From Methylobacterium sp. C25 (lineage in GTDB: Bacteria > Pseudomonadota > Alphaproteobacteria > Rhizobiales > Beijerinckiaceae), in assembly GCF_021352225.1 (NCBI RefSeq), contig NZ_JAAUVI010000004.1, forward strand, positions 310,001-374,000: 64,000 nucleotides of DNA, given 5' to 3'. The first letter of the stretch is position 1; every line of letters begins with the position of its first letter. The notes under the pieces are model-generated. The model was given only the letters and a program-made list of their open reading frames with translations. It searched no databases and was not told the origin of the DNA. The position numbers were made by a program, and so were the translations under genes. Below are positions 36,330 to 44,547 of the stretch, piece after piece.

Positions 36330-39025
36330 CAGACCCGTGTCTCCGGGTTGCCGTCTGGTCTGAGCCGGCGAGGGATCAGCCGCCCGAGGGCGCCGAGCAC
36401 CGAAGCCGGGGTGACGAGGCTCTTGTTCAGCCCATCGCCGGCATAGGCGGAGACCCCCGCGGGCCGCCCGTTCTGCGCCGTGATGTTCGGCAGCGAGGCC
36501 CACTCCAAGGCGAGGTTATTGGCGAACTTCGCTCCCGAGATCTCCCCGCGGACGAACTTCGAGTAGCCCCGCCGTTCCAGCAGCGCGATGGCAAGGCGAT
36601 CCTGCAACTCTGGTGAGAAGCGGGTTTCCATGCTGAGGCCCATCTGGCCGACCAGCCCCGAGTCGCCAGCCTTCCGCGGGTCACCGAAGAGGGTGGACTT
36701 CATGAACTGGTAGCGGCCGGTGGCGCTCGACTCTGTCCCGCGGTTCCCCATCCAGGACTTGAGCTGGCTGAGGGAGAACTTCGAGAGGTCGAGGGGAGAG
36801 CCGGCGTGCCCATAATAGGCGTTGTAGTTGCCGTTGCTCTCGGGCCCCGAGATGAAGTCGAGGATGCGAGCGGCCTTAGGATCATCACGAAGGGCAGCCG
36901 TCGAGTAGTTGCCGATCGGCCGGGCAGAACCTTGAAGAGCCCTCTCGAAGGCCTCGCCCATGAGGCGGACCCGCTCGGCGGAAGCCGGCGCGTCGATGGC
37001 CCCTTGGAACGCCTTGCCGAGATCTTCGACGTCTCCGCTGGAAGCAAGGGCCGCCTCCACAGGTGTGCCGTCGGGAGCCCGCATGCTCTGCCGCCCCGGT
37101 TTCGGCGTTGGAGCTTGGATTACACCACGCTCGATGCCGCGCTGGTAAAGCTCCTGGACCTTCAAACTAAGAGGCTTTTTCTCCTCAGCGGCCAGCCGCT
37201 CCATGATGGACTTCGTCTCTGCCGGCAGGCTCCCATACCAAGTCGCGGCGTCGGCTGGGGGTGGCGCTGAGGTGGGCTGGCGTGAAGGCGCCGCTGTCGG
37301 GATATCGAGCCGTTTCGGCGCGTCTTCGCCCGCTCCAGGCAGACCGCTGGGCACCTGCGCATCTCGGCCTCCGAAGGGGTTAGGCCTCGTGATGGTGTTC
37401 TTCTTGGGCTCGGCTCCGGGCTGGGCCTCAGGCTGCGTCTCGGCCTCGGGTGCCCCAGTGGCCCCGTAGGTGTTCGGGTTGCCGAAGCTCCGCCGATCGT
37501 AGGTTCCCGGCCCGACTGCTGGCGGGACGATGCGCTTCAGGATGCCGGCCCCAATGTCACCGATCGCCTTCTCCTGCTCGATGGCATTCGCATCGGGATG
37601 AGTCTGACGCCACGCGAGGATCTGGAGTTTGAAGTCCTGCTGGGCCTGCAGACCTTCTGCCGAGAGGCCGCCGGGATCGAACGTGTTTGTTAGGTCATGC
37701 GCCGAAAGCGTACGTTGCCGAATGGTGTCGAGGATGTTCTTCGCCGAGCCGCCTTTCAGGACGCCTTCGAGCGCTGGACCGTCCTTGGCCACGCTCTCGG
37801 CGAGCTTCCAGGTCGTCGTCAGGTCCCCCGCGTTCTTGAAGACCCCCCGCTCCATGGCCCGCTGGACCACTTGCAAGCCACCCCCGTTGAGCACGTCCCG
37901 GGTGACCCCGAGCAGCTCCTCCGGGTCCGAAGTGGCCGTGCCCTTGGCGATCTTGTCGCGCCACGTGATGGCGTTCACCCGGAAGTCGGCATCCACCTTC
38001 TCGCCCCGCGCCAGGAGATCCTCCGGGACAGGCTCGTTGGGGTGCGCCGTGATCCACCCGATGGTGTCTCGGGTGACCGCATCCTTGGTGGCCGCCTTCT
38101 CCTCGCGGCGCTTCTTCTCGTCCTCAGCGATCGACTGCCGGCCCATGGTGAGGAGCGCGTCGATGGTCTTCTGCTTCGAGTCCCGGCCGTAGGGCGTGTT
38201 GGCCCACGAGTAGTCCTTGCCGGGGACCTTGCGCTCCAGGAAGTCGAGGATCTTGGGGTCTCGGAGGCTCACAGCGCTGGCCGTGACCGCGTCTACGAGT
38301 TTCTTATCCGCCTCGGTTTCGTTGATCCCGTGGCTTAGTCCCTCGGCTCGGATCGCCTCCAAGGTATCGAAGGTGGTCTGGTAGTCGGTCCCCTTTTTCG
38401 AGGCGAGGCCTACCGTGTTCGCGTCGTTGAGGGCTTGGTCCTGTCGAGCGGCGAGCGTTGCGGCTGCCCCATCCATGGTCGCCTTCGAGGCGTCCCCGAT
38501 GTGCTTCGAAAGGTAGTTGCTGGTCATCTGCCGGACACGGGGCAGCAGACCGGCGAGGATGTCCGGGTCCTGGGTCCCGATGTTGTCCTTCAGGAACGAG
38601 CCCACGAAGGCGTCGTAGGCTTTGGGGTCCGTCGAGGTCTTGCCGTCCCAGGCATCGTAGGCCGCCGAGAACTTCTGCTCCAGGTCCGCCCCGGCTACGT
38701 CGCCCTGGGCCTTCTTGTAGGCCTGCATGAAGGTCCTGGAGTACTGCGCCGGGATAGCGCCTGAGGCGACTCCCTCGGCGAAGCCTTGACCCATGTTCTG
38801 GTGGAAGGCCGCCTCGCCCCGGAGCTTGTCGTCCTGCTCGTCCTTCTGCTTCCGCTCCTCCAGCATCGTCCCCAGGCTGCCGCCGAGCCCCGAGAGGGAG
38901 CGGGCGAGATCCTGGAGGCTGGTGTCGCGGGATGGCTCCTGGGGCCGGACGAAGGTGTCTACGGGAGATGCGACGGGCTGGAGGGCCACGTCGAGATCTA
39001 CGGGTCTGGTTGGTGTGCGTGCCAT
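36329..39025 (-). CDS. Phage ejection protein with C-terminal muramidase-like domain (898 aa)
   Basis: Residues 1-600 are helical and charged and are followed by a Pro-rich linker (about 520-600). The last ~190 residues look like a phage lysozyme/muramidase: ARILDFISGPESNGNYNAYYGHAGSPLDLSKFSLSQL, with a Glu in GPESNGNYNAYYG at the usual catalytic place, then SSATGRYQFMKSTL and LQDRLAIALLERRGYSKF...LALEWASLP. Such a domain would cut peptidoglycan locally during DNA entry. Placed directly before the 72-residue and 1290-residue genes, it fits the internal-virion gene order of T7-like phages. No signal peptide or holin pairs with it, so lysis is a less likely role. Confidence 0.75.
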   Translation of the reverse strand: MARTPTRPVDLDVALQPVASPVDTFVRPQEPSRDTSLQDLARSLSGLGGSLGTMLEERKQKDEQDDKLRGEAAFHQNMGQGFAEGVASGAIPAQYSRTFMQAYKKAQGDVAGADLEQKFSAAYDAWDGKTSTDPKAYDAFVGSFLKDNIGTQDPDILAGLLPRVRQMTSNYLSKHIGDASKATMDGAAATLAARQDQALNDANTVGLASKKGTDYQTTFDTLEAIRAEGLSHGINETEADKKLVDAVTASAVSLRDPKILDFLERKVPGKDYSWANTPYGRDSKQKTIDALLTMGRQSIAEDEKKRREEKAATKDAVTRDTIGWITAHPNEPVPEDLLARGEKVDADFRVNAITWRDKIAKGTATSDPEELLGVTRDVLNGGGLQVVQRAMERGVFKNAGDLTTTWKLAESVAKDGPALEGVLKGGSAKNILDTIRQRTLSAHDLTNTFDPGGLSAEGLQAQQDFKLQILAWRQTHPDANAIEQEKAIGDIGAGILKRIVPPAVGPGTYDRRSFGNPNTYGATGAPEAETQPEAQPGAEPKKNTITRPNPFGGRDAQVPSGLPGAGEDAPKRLDIPTAAPSRQPTSAPPPADAATWYGSLPAETKSIMERLAAEEKKPLSLKVQELYQRGIERGVIQAPTPKPGRQSMRAPDGTPVEAALASSGDVEDLGKAFQGAIDAPASAERVRLMGEAFERALQGSARPIGNYSTAALRDDPKAARILDFISGPESNGNYNAYYGHAGSPLDLSKFSLSQLKSWMGNRGTESSATGRYQFMKSTLFGDPRKAGDSGLVGQMGLSMETRFSPELQDRLAIALLERRGYSKFVRGEISGAKFANNLALEWASLPNITAQNGRPAGVSAYAGDGLNKSLVTPASVLGALGRLIPRRLRPDGNPETRV

Positions 39026-39198
39026 CGTCTCTCAGATTGAAGAGCCGGCCCGGCACGCGAGGCAGACAGCCTCAAGCGCACCGAGCGGCGGGTTACGGGA
39101 GGGGTTGGGAGCCTGCGGTGTTCCGCGAGGCGTCATGACGGGAGCGCCGTGTCAGGCCCAGCGCTGCCCAGGGCGGGGAGGGTTAGACCACCCTGCTT

Positions 39199-39834
39199 TC
39201 AGTCGTCCTTGGCTGGCGGAAAGCCGCCGAACTGATTGTGAAACTGTGCGCGATCGGCTGCGGCTACCTCGCGGCGGTCGCTGGCGGTTAGACCACGGTC
39301 CTGCGCCTTGGCTGCGGCCTTGGCCTTATCGCGTAGGGCCTTTGCGACTCCGTCGATGGGGCGATGCTCGATGGTGAGCCAAATGCGCTTCTCATCGCGG
39401 AGCCTGAAGATGGCTTGGGCTGCCTCAGCGTCCCTCGTCGGCTCGCCCCGCGAGTTGGTCCATTTGGCGGTATAGCCATTGGCCAGCGCCTCGCTCGGCA
39501 CGTAGATCGTCAATGCGGTGCCCGGCTCGACATCCTCCAGGACGCCAACAACAGCCTTGATCCCGCCCAGCCACTCATCCCGATTGGGCTCGCGGCTCGC
39601 CTTCACTTGCTCGACGGCTTTGGTCTGCCAGCCATCGTATGTGATCGCCCACGCCGACGCGCAGTATCCTTTGGACCCAACCCTCGCCGGCACGAGGGAC
39701 GCTACGGCCCATGCCTCGGCTGTCTTCATGGAGGAGCCCTGCCCGGTCGTCTTCAGGCTCGGCTTCTCGGCGGTCGTCGCTGACACCTCAGCCTCCTCAA
39801 CGGGGCCTTGGGCATCGAGCGTATCGTTGCTCAC
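39199..39834 (-). CDS. Hypothetical element protein, possibly RNase H-like (211 aa)
   Basis: After a Glu/Ala-rich leader the core runs ASAWAITYDGWQTKAVEQV...EWLGGIKAVVGVLEDVEPGTALTIYVPSEALANGYTAKWTNSRGEPTRDAEAAQAIFRLRDEKRIWLTIEHRP. The strand-helix-strand order, the LxIYVPSxALxxGY segment and the later LTIEHRP strand recall an RNase HI fold, but the acidic catalytic set is not convincing, so this is a weak guess. It lies upstream of the ejection genes and reads the same way. The end is basic and low-complexity. Confidence 0.6.
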   Translation of the reverse strand: MSNDTLDAQGPVEEAEVSATTAEKPSLKTTGQGSSMKTAEAWAVASLVPARVGSKGYCASAWAITYDGWQTKAVEQVKASREPNRDEWLGGIKAVVGVLEDVEPGTALTIYVPSEALANGYTAKWTNSRGEPTRDAEAAQAIFRLRDEKRIWLTIEHRPIDGVAKALRDKAKAAAKAQDRGLTASDRREVAAADRAQFHNQFGGFPPAKDD

Positions 39835-40254
39835 GTGATGCGTACCTCATGGGTTTGAGCGTAGTGACGATCACACGGCGGCCACCGGATGTGCTGCCAT
39901 GTCGTCGGGCTCCAAGTAGGTGGAAGTGTTCTCTCGTCCCGGAGATGCCGAAAGATCGGCTCACGGCTCGACAGGACGGTGTACTGAAAGCCGACAGTGG
40001 TGAGTGATGTAGACCACCCTCCTCTCGGCTTGCATGAAGTCCAACCTCAACGGTCTGACTGGCTGCACATGTCAAAGAGCCGACCATGTGCTGATGAGGA
40101 GTGGTTAGATCCTCGATCGGTCTGATGGCCGACCGCTTAGAGAATGCTCGATGTTGGTTCCGTCAAGTGGTCGGTGGCGGGAGTGATGGTGGCGGGGGTC
40201 TCGCATATTCGCCCAAGGGGAGGGCCAGGGGGCATATAGCGGAGGATTAAGCCT
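39835..40254. other. Gap between replication-like and virion-like modules
   Basis: About 420 bases with no supported gene. It lies upstream of the minus-strand virion module and is the natural place for its promoter; no sigma-70 motif is obvious by eye. Confidence 0.4.
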
Positions 40255-41637
40255 TCAAATGAGTCTAAGCAATTGATTTGCTTGAGGTAATTCGACTTCA
40301 GTCTGTGCGCGGAGATCTGGCCAGTGCTGGTCTGCTGCGGCTGAAATGGACAAAGTGACGCGCCCCGCCTCGGATCGTGCGCACCAGATCGCGTCGTGGA
40401 CGGGCAGCGCGACCACGCCCTGTCGGATGAGGAGCCGGATGGCGTCGATGACGATGGTGCTCTCGATCATCGCCAGCCGCGTGCCCACTCCAGTCCAGAA
40501 CTTGTCGGCGATCGGAGCGTGAAATCGCTCTACCTCGTCCACGACATCTCTGAGCTTAGTACCCGCCGGGAATTCGGACTGCAGTCCGTCTGGCCATTGT
40601 AGAGAGCGCTTGTTCGCAGACAGCATGGCGTTGACCAGCTTCTTGAAACCGGAGCGGCAGGAGCCATCCCCCCGCACGTCGTAAAGGTCGCCGTCCGGCA
40701 CGGGCAAAAGGGCTAAGTCGTAAGCCGCCCGCGGATTGAACTGGCGCATATCCACCGCGGCGACCTCTTCACCTTCGGGGTGCGCCGCTGAGGCGATCCG
40801 TAGGCGACGGTAGCGCTCAGCCTTGGGCATGTTGATCCAGAAGCCATCAAAGAGGCGACCGCCGCCACGCCCCCACCTTTCGCCGGGCCGGTCACGATGG
40901 GCACCGTTGAAGACCCGCCGCAGCGCTCGACGGGTTGGGTTCACCGGCTCGACGCCAGCTAGCCGCTCGACCTCGCGGCCATCCGGCAGCAGCCAGAAGG
41001 GGGCGTCAGCAAGCCAGTTGTTGATTTCCTGGACTTCCTTGCGCCACGTGTCGGGCCAGCGGGAGTCGTCATAGCTGATGGCCTCGGCTGTATCGTCGTC
41101 CGGGCCCTTCATCGCCTTGAGCACGATGACCTCGGCAGCGGGGATGCTCTTGAAGTCGGCCCAGCTCACGGCTTGCATGGCCACGTATGAACTGAGGGCT
41201 AGTCCGGGGCGGATGGTCGAGGGTTGTTTGCCCATGGCCTCGAAACTGAAGCCACGCCGAAGCTCCTCGATCAGGCCAAGCGGCGGGTCCGCCATCAGGT
41301 CCAGCGCGTCGAGGAAATGCTGGCCGTAGACGGGCTCGGCGTATCGCGTACCGGACCACATCACGCCGTTGCTTCGGGGGACGGCAAGCGGACGGTCAAA
41401 GGGGTCTAGCGCGAGCCCCGCGAGATTGCAGACGAGCGCCTCGATGGCTGCATGAAAGTTGGCTTGGCGTTGAGGCGATCGGGCACGCTCACGGGGAGTG
41501 ACGGCGGCCTCATGCTCCTCCACGCCGGTGATGACGGAGGCTACTGCGGCCCGCATCTCAGGTGATGCTGCGCGACGCTGCGGGTCGAACCTAACGGCGG
41601 CTGCGAGTTGCTGGCCCTGGATGGCAGCGCGTTTCAC
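40255..41637 (-). CDS. Family-A DNA polymerase-like protein of a mobile element (460 aa)
   Basis: The C-terminal half has the layout of a family A polymerase palm. A motif A-like segment EEVAAVDMRQFNPRAAYDLALL occurs near residues 300-320, a Lys-containing helix SGFKKLVNAMLSANKRS resembles motif B, and GVVALPVHDAIWCARSEAG resembles motif C with its HD pair. The order and spacing match element-encoded polymerase-like proteins. The N-terminal ~200 residues show no exonuclease motif. The GTG at 41637 is chosen because GGGAGG lies six bases ahead; an in-frame GTG at 41694 has no ribosome site. The gene lies just downstream of five iteron-like repeats and two DNA-binding paralogs, so I infer a role in replicating the excised element. 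Catalytic competence is untested. Confidence 0.6.
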   Translation of the reverse strand: MKRAAIQGQQLAAAVRFDPQRRAASPEMRAAVASVITGVEEHEAAVTPRERARSPQRQANFHAAIEALVCNLAGLALDPFDRPLAVPRSNGVMWSGTRYAEPVYGQHFLDALDLMADPPLGLIEELRRGFSFEAMGKQPSTIRPGLALSSYVAMQAVSWADFKSIPAAEVIVLKAMKGPDDDTAEAISYDDSRWPDTWRKEVQEINNWLADAPFWLLPDGREVERLAGVEPVNPTRRALRRVFNGAHRDRPGERWGRGGGRLFDGFWINMPKAERYRRLRIASAAHPEGEEVAAVDMRQFNPRAAYDLALLPVPDGDLYDVRGDGSCRSGFKKLVNAMLSANKRSLQWPDGLQSEFPAGTKLRDVVDEVERFHAPIADKFWTGVGTRLAMIESTIVIDAIRLLIRQGVVALPVHDAIWCARSEAGRVTLSISAAADQHWPDLRAQTEVELPQANQLLRLI

Positions 41638-41739
41638 TTCGAGCCTCCCCCAACGGGCCGAACCGACTAGACGACGACTGATGGTATCGCACACGAATGG
41701 GATTGTAGTCTCTATCGGTCCTATGATTGCGGGCGACTC

Positions 41740-41923
41740 CTCATATACGCAGGGTATTCCCCGCGATCAGATCGGCGGCGTATGCGCTCTTCATAGACCC
41801 GATGTAATCAGCCCAGCGGCGTCGGCTCTCTCATATACGCGCTGTATTAGCTTGAGGGGGCTCGCTCCATATACGCTATCTATTTCGAAGATGGCGCAGC
41901 CTCCTCATATACCATGGCTAATT
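41740..41923. repeat. Five iteron-like direct repeats (~19 bp)
   Basis: The consensus CTCATATACGC-N4-TATT occurs at 41740-41758, 41790-41808 (degenerate), 41830-41848, 41866-41884 and 41904-41923. Start spacings are 50, 40, 36 and 38 bases. The array lies directly upstream of the polymerase-like gene, and its last copy overlaps the stop of a DNA-binding gene. It could be a replication origin with iterons or a multi-site operator. Confidence 0.75.
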
Positions 41924-42262
41924 CGGCACGCGGCCCGCTTCACCCCGGCGACGCGCGTACTTTGCGCGGAAGCCTTCGTTCGCACTCTGATGTTCGGCTG
42001 GGACGCGCCGCCTCGTTCCCTTAGCGACTTGAGGCGTCAGCATAACGCTCCGGTCCTCCAGGAACGCCATAACGGCTGCCAGCGTGAAGCGGGGCCTTGG
42101 GCAAGTCTTGCCAGTGCCGGGAGCCACGTATGCGATGCAGCCATCCGCGATATGTCTCCGCAAGGACCCGCGATCGATGGGCAGCAGACGGCAAAGCTCA
42201 GGAGCGCCCACCGTCACCTTATCGGCGAAGGCCTTGGCAAGGGCCTGGGGAACTTCACACAT
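41918..42262 (-). CDS. Putative winged-helix DNA-binding protein, short paralog (114 aa)
   Basis: The N-terminal 75 residues (PQALAKAFADKVTVGAPELCRLLPIDRGSLRRHIADGCIAYVAPGTG...RFTLAAVMAFLEDRS) match the N-terminus of the adjacent 233-residue protein in order and in key positions, so the two arose by tandem duplication. The shape is that of a MerR/excisionase-like winged helix: a helix-turn-helix, a short wing (IAYVAPG) and a final helix. The start overlaps the stop of the upstream paralog (TAATG). It lies next to the iteron-like array, which may be its binding site. It could be an excisionase, copy-control or initiator protein. Confidence 0.65.
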   Translation of the reverse strand: MCEVPQALAKAFADKVTVGAPELCRLLPIDRGSLRRHIADGCIAYVAPGTGKTCPRPRFTLAAVMAFLEDRSVMLTPQVAKGTRRRVPAEHQSANEGFRAKYARRRGEAGRVPN

Positions 42263-42963
42263 TAGACGAGGCCGTGGCGAGTGATGGCGGGGCTGCGGCG
42301 GCTGGCTGCCTGTCTTTCGGCGGCAAGGCGTCTACGCTCGGCGGCTTGGGTCCGTTTCCAGTCTTCAAAGCCCTCTTCCCCCACCGCAGGCGGCCATGTC
42401 GCGGCTGAATGGCGTGCTTTCGGGGTGACGGCATCGGCGGGCAATCGGTGGGGCGGGGGCGCGGCGGGCCATGGGGCGACCAGGACGGGGTCCGCGGGTT
42501 TCCTGCCACTGGGCAGCCTCAGCTTAGGCTCGCTGCCCGCTTGCTCCCGGGCCAGCCGTGCTAGAAGCCCGTCGGGAGCAAGCCCGCTTCCGTCGCGCTT
42601 TCGCCTACACGGCGCCTCCATCCGCCTCGGCTGATTGTTGCTCCCCTGTTCTAGCAGCGCCAGCATAGCGGCTGCCTCAATGCTAGAGGCCTGACTGCCA
42701 GTGCGGTCAGTTCTTCGGCATGTAGAACGGCTTTCAGTTTTGCTACGATCTGCAAGGAATTGCACAACCTGCGCCAGGGTGAAGCGCTTAGGAGACGACG
42801 CCCCGAAGCCGATCTGAAGGTAACCGATCGTTCCCCAAGCGCAGTGACGTTTTAGGGTCTTTGCGTCCATGGGCATCAGGCGGCACAGATCGGGACCACT
42901 GATGGTCAGCCTGTCTGCGAAGGCGTCCTGGAGCGCCTGGGGGATCTGAGGGCTTGCGAACAT
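42262..42963 (-). CDS. Putative winged-helix DNA-binding protein, long paralog (233 aa)
   Basis: The first ~75 residues (PQIPQALQDAFADRLTISGPDLCRLMPMDAKTLKRHCAWGTIGYLQIGFG..SPKRFTLAQVVQFLADRS) are the same putative winged-helix module as in the next gene. A basic, Pro-rich, probably disordered tail of ~150 residues follows, ending in a charged helix (FEDWKRTQAAERRRLAAERQAASRR). The two genes overlap by one base or more and are translationally coupled. I infer that one paralog acts at the repeat array; the tail may contact the polymerase-like protein. Confidence 0.65.
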   Translation of the reverse strand: MFASPQIPQALQDAFADRLTISGPDLCRLMPMDAKTLKRHCAWGTIGYLQIGFGASSPKRFTLAQVVQFLADRSKTESRSTCRRTDRTGSQASSIEAAAMLALLEQGSNNQPRRMEAPCRRKRDGSGLAPDGLLARLAREQAGSEPKLRLPSGRKPADPVLVAPWPAAPPPHRLPADAVTPKARHSAATWPPAVGEEGFEDWKRTQAAERRRLAAERQAASRRSPAITRHGLV

Positions 42964-43006
42964 TGCGCGGGCTCCACGCTGGCGACTCGTGCCTACAGCC
43001 TAGCGC

Positions 43007-43765
43007 TCAGACCGGGCGGCCCGGCACCCGCCCCGACGAGCTTTCCCCGAGCAACATGCGGAGGTCCGCGAGTCGGGCCGCCAGGGCGCCTTCGAAGCCT
43101 GCCGCCCCGTCCAGCTCCCGCGCGGCCAAAGCCGGCAGGTAGACCTCTAGGTGCTCCCGCAATGCCGCCGCCCCGGCTCTGCTCCCGCACGATGTCTCTT
43201 TGATCTCGTAGGCGGTGGACCGCGCTTCGCCCTCTGCCTCCCACCTGGCGTCGCCCCGCTCAGCCGCGGCCGCCAGCAATGCGCTCCAGGCCGACCGGTT
43301 GGCCTCGATCGCGGCGAGCATCGGGCCCTCGGCGGTCTCCGGGCCGGCCCCGAGAAGCATGCGGAGGTCGGCGAGCCGCGCACTGTTGGCCTCCACGGAG
43401 TCCGGCCCGTCGCCTCCAGGGTGCTGGGTGTCGGCCGCGAGGTACCACTCCAGATGCTCGACCAGCGCGGCGGCGCCTTCGCGGCTTCCGCACGGGGTCT
43501 TCAGGACGATCCATGCGGCTTGGCTCTCGGCATCGCGGGCGCCCCAGTCTTGCTGCTTCCACTCGGTTTCGCCGGCTGCATCGAAGGCCGCCGAGCTGGC
43601 GCAGAGAGCCTCCCAGCACAGGTGATGGGCGCGGATGGCGAGGTAGATGGGGCTGGGCAGAGACAGTCCTCCGGCCCATGCAGGCCCTTGCTCCGGTGAG
43701 ATGAGCCACGGCGCGAAGGCATCCAGGCGTGCGGCATCATTCGGTGCAGCGGCGAGCGCGGGCAT
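43007..43765 (-). CDS. Hypothetical protein with two tandem homologous halves (252 aa)
   Basis: Residues ~38-140 and ~147-243 repeat one pattern: AIRAHHLCWEALCAS...W..QD...DAESQAAWIVLKTPCGSREGAAALVEHLEWYL...NSARLADLRMLLG and AIEANRSAWSALLAA...W..EGEARSTAYEIKETSCGSRAGAAALREHLEVYL...LAARLADLRMLLG. The conserved C-G-S-R-x-G-A-A-A-L core and helical spacing suggest a small repeated helical domain. It is divergent from the RHH regulator, with operator-like repeats between them. No function is known. Confidence 0.65.
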   Translation of the reverse strand: MPALAAAPNDAARLDAFAPWLISPEQGPAWAGGLSLPSPIYLAIRAHHLCWEALCASSAAFDAAGETEWKQQDWGARDAESQAAWIVLKTPCGSREGAAALVEHLEWYLAADTQHPGGDGPDSVEANSARLADLRMLLGAGPETAEGPMLAAIEANRSAWSALLAAAAERGDARWEAEGEARSTAYEIKETSCGSRAGAAALREHLEVYLPALAARELDGAAGFEGALAARLADLRMLLGESSSGRVPGRPV

Positions 43766-43846
43766 CGGGGTGGCTCCAGGCTTGTCAGGGATCGGCGAGA
43801 AGGGCTGTGTGTCGGTTACGGCTCATTAATAGGTTGATGAATAAAC

Positions 43847-43879
43847 GGTACCGCTAACCCTGTAAAGGGTACCGCTTAA
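43847..43879. promoter_or_regulatory. Operator-like direct repeat GGTACCGCT(T)AA
   Basis: GGTACCGCTAA (43847-43857) and GGTACCGCTTAA (43868-43879) start 21 bases apart, two helical turns. Each contains the palindrome GGTACC. The site lies 35 bases upstream of the RHH gene and in the divergent gap, where an autoregulating ribbon-helix-helix protein would bind. Confidence 0.55.
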
Positions 43880-43913
43880 TCCTTGCAAACAGTCGGGCTG
43901 TTGGGGGGTAGAA

Positions 43914-44102
43914 ATGGGCAGACCACCACTGGGCGTGAAAGCCACGCACATTCGCCTCGATGGCGGAGTCGCCGAGCGGATCGACGCGCTGCTAGGGCCG
44001 CGACAATCCCGAGCCGATTTTATCCGCAAGGCCGTCCGTGAGGCGGTGGAGCGAGAAGAGGTTGAACGGGCGAAGGTTGGGACAGGGCGACCTTTAGGCT
44101 AG
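43914..44102 (+). CDS. Ribbon-helix-helix (Arc/MetJ-type) regulator (62 aa)
   Basis: The sequence GVKATHIRLDGGVAERIDALLGPRQSRADFIRKAVREAVEREEVER has the RHH layout: a short beta-strand with alternating residues (THIRLD), a helix, a turn (PRQSRA) and a second helix. Such dimers insert the strand pair in the major groove. GGGGGG ahead of the ATG is a strong ribosome site. The paired GGTACC boxes directly upstream suggest autoregulation and control of the divergent gene. It may also be an antitoxin, but no toxin-like partner is seen. Confidence 0.8.
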   Translation: MGRPPLGVKATHIRLDGGVAERIDALLGPRQSRADFIRKAVREAVEREEVERAKVGTGRPLG

Positions 44103-44334
44103 GGGCAAGGGCTAACCTCTTGAAACATAAGGTCGCTCAGATCTGAGCCGCCGTGGCTGATGAGGTGTTGCCCCTTGTCGAGCTGCAGCGCCGCGAGGCC
44201 CGGCAACCTTCCAACCCAAAGCAGCCATAAGCCCATCCAGAGGTGCGGAAACTTGTGCCCCTGCTGCCAGTTGAGTCGTGGCGGACCCCGCTAGCTGCAT
44301 TGGCCGAGCGGTTCGCCTTCCAGGGATGGCCTCC

Positions 44335-44538
44335 ATGCCAAAGATCAGCATACGCGAGGATAGGCTGGGGACCCGAGCGGTCTACAGCGGCTCGACAATC
44401 CTCATGGGCGGCCTCGCAGAAGACGACGCTCAGAACTTCGCAGCGTTCGTTCGGGCGGCCGATCGCTTCCAAGGTGGTCGATCCGGCCAAGCTGGAGCCA
44501 GAGGACGGCGGGGATTATCGAAGCCTGCAGTCGGGTAG
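44335..44538 (+). CDS. Small hypothetical protein (67 aa)
   Basis: The start MPKISIREDRLGTRAVYSGSTILMGGLAEDDAQNFAAFVRAADRF resembles the chromosomal small protein at 24340-24477 in its strand pattern and closing helix. It ends nine bases before the next gene, whose chromosomal paralog lies at 26942-27211, so the pair has counterparts outside the element. An in-frame ATG at 44278 is possible. No function is known. Confidence 0.5.
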   Translation: MPKISIREDRLGTRAVYSGSTILMGGLAEDDAQNFAAFVRAADRFQGGRSGQAGARGRRGLSKPAVG

Positions 44539-44547
44539 CGCATCGCA

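Noticed and set aside
41740-41923. CRISPR array
   Set aside because: The repeats are only ~19 bp, partly degenerate and irregularly spaced (36-50), with spacers that include coding sequence. No cas genes are near.
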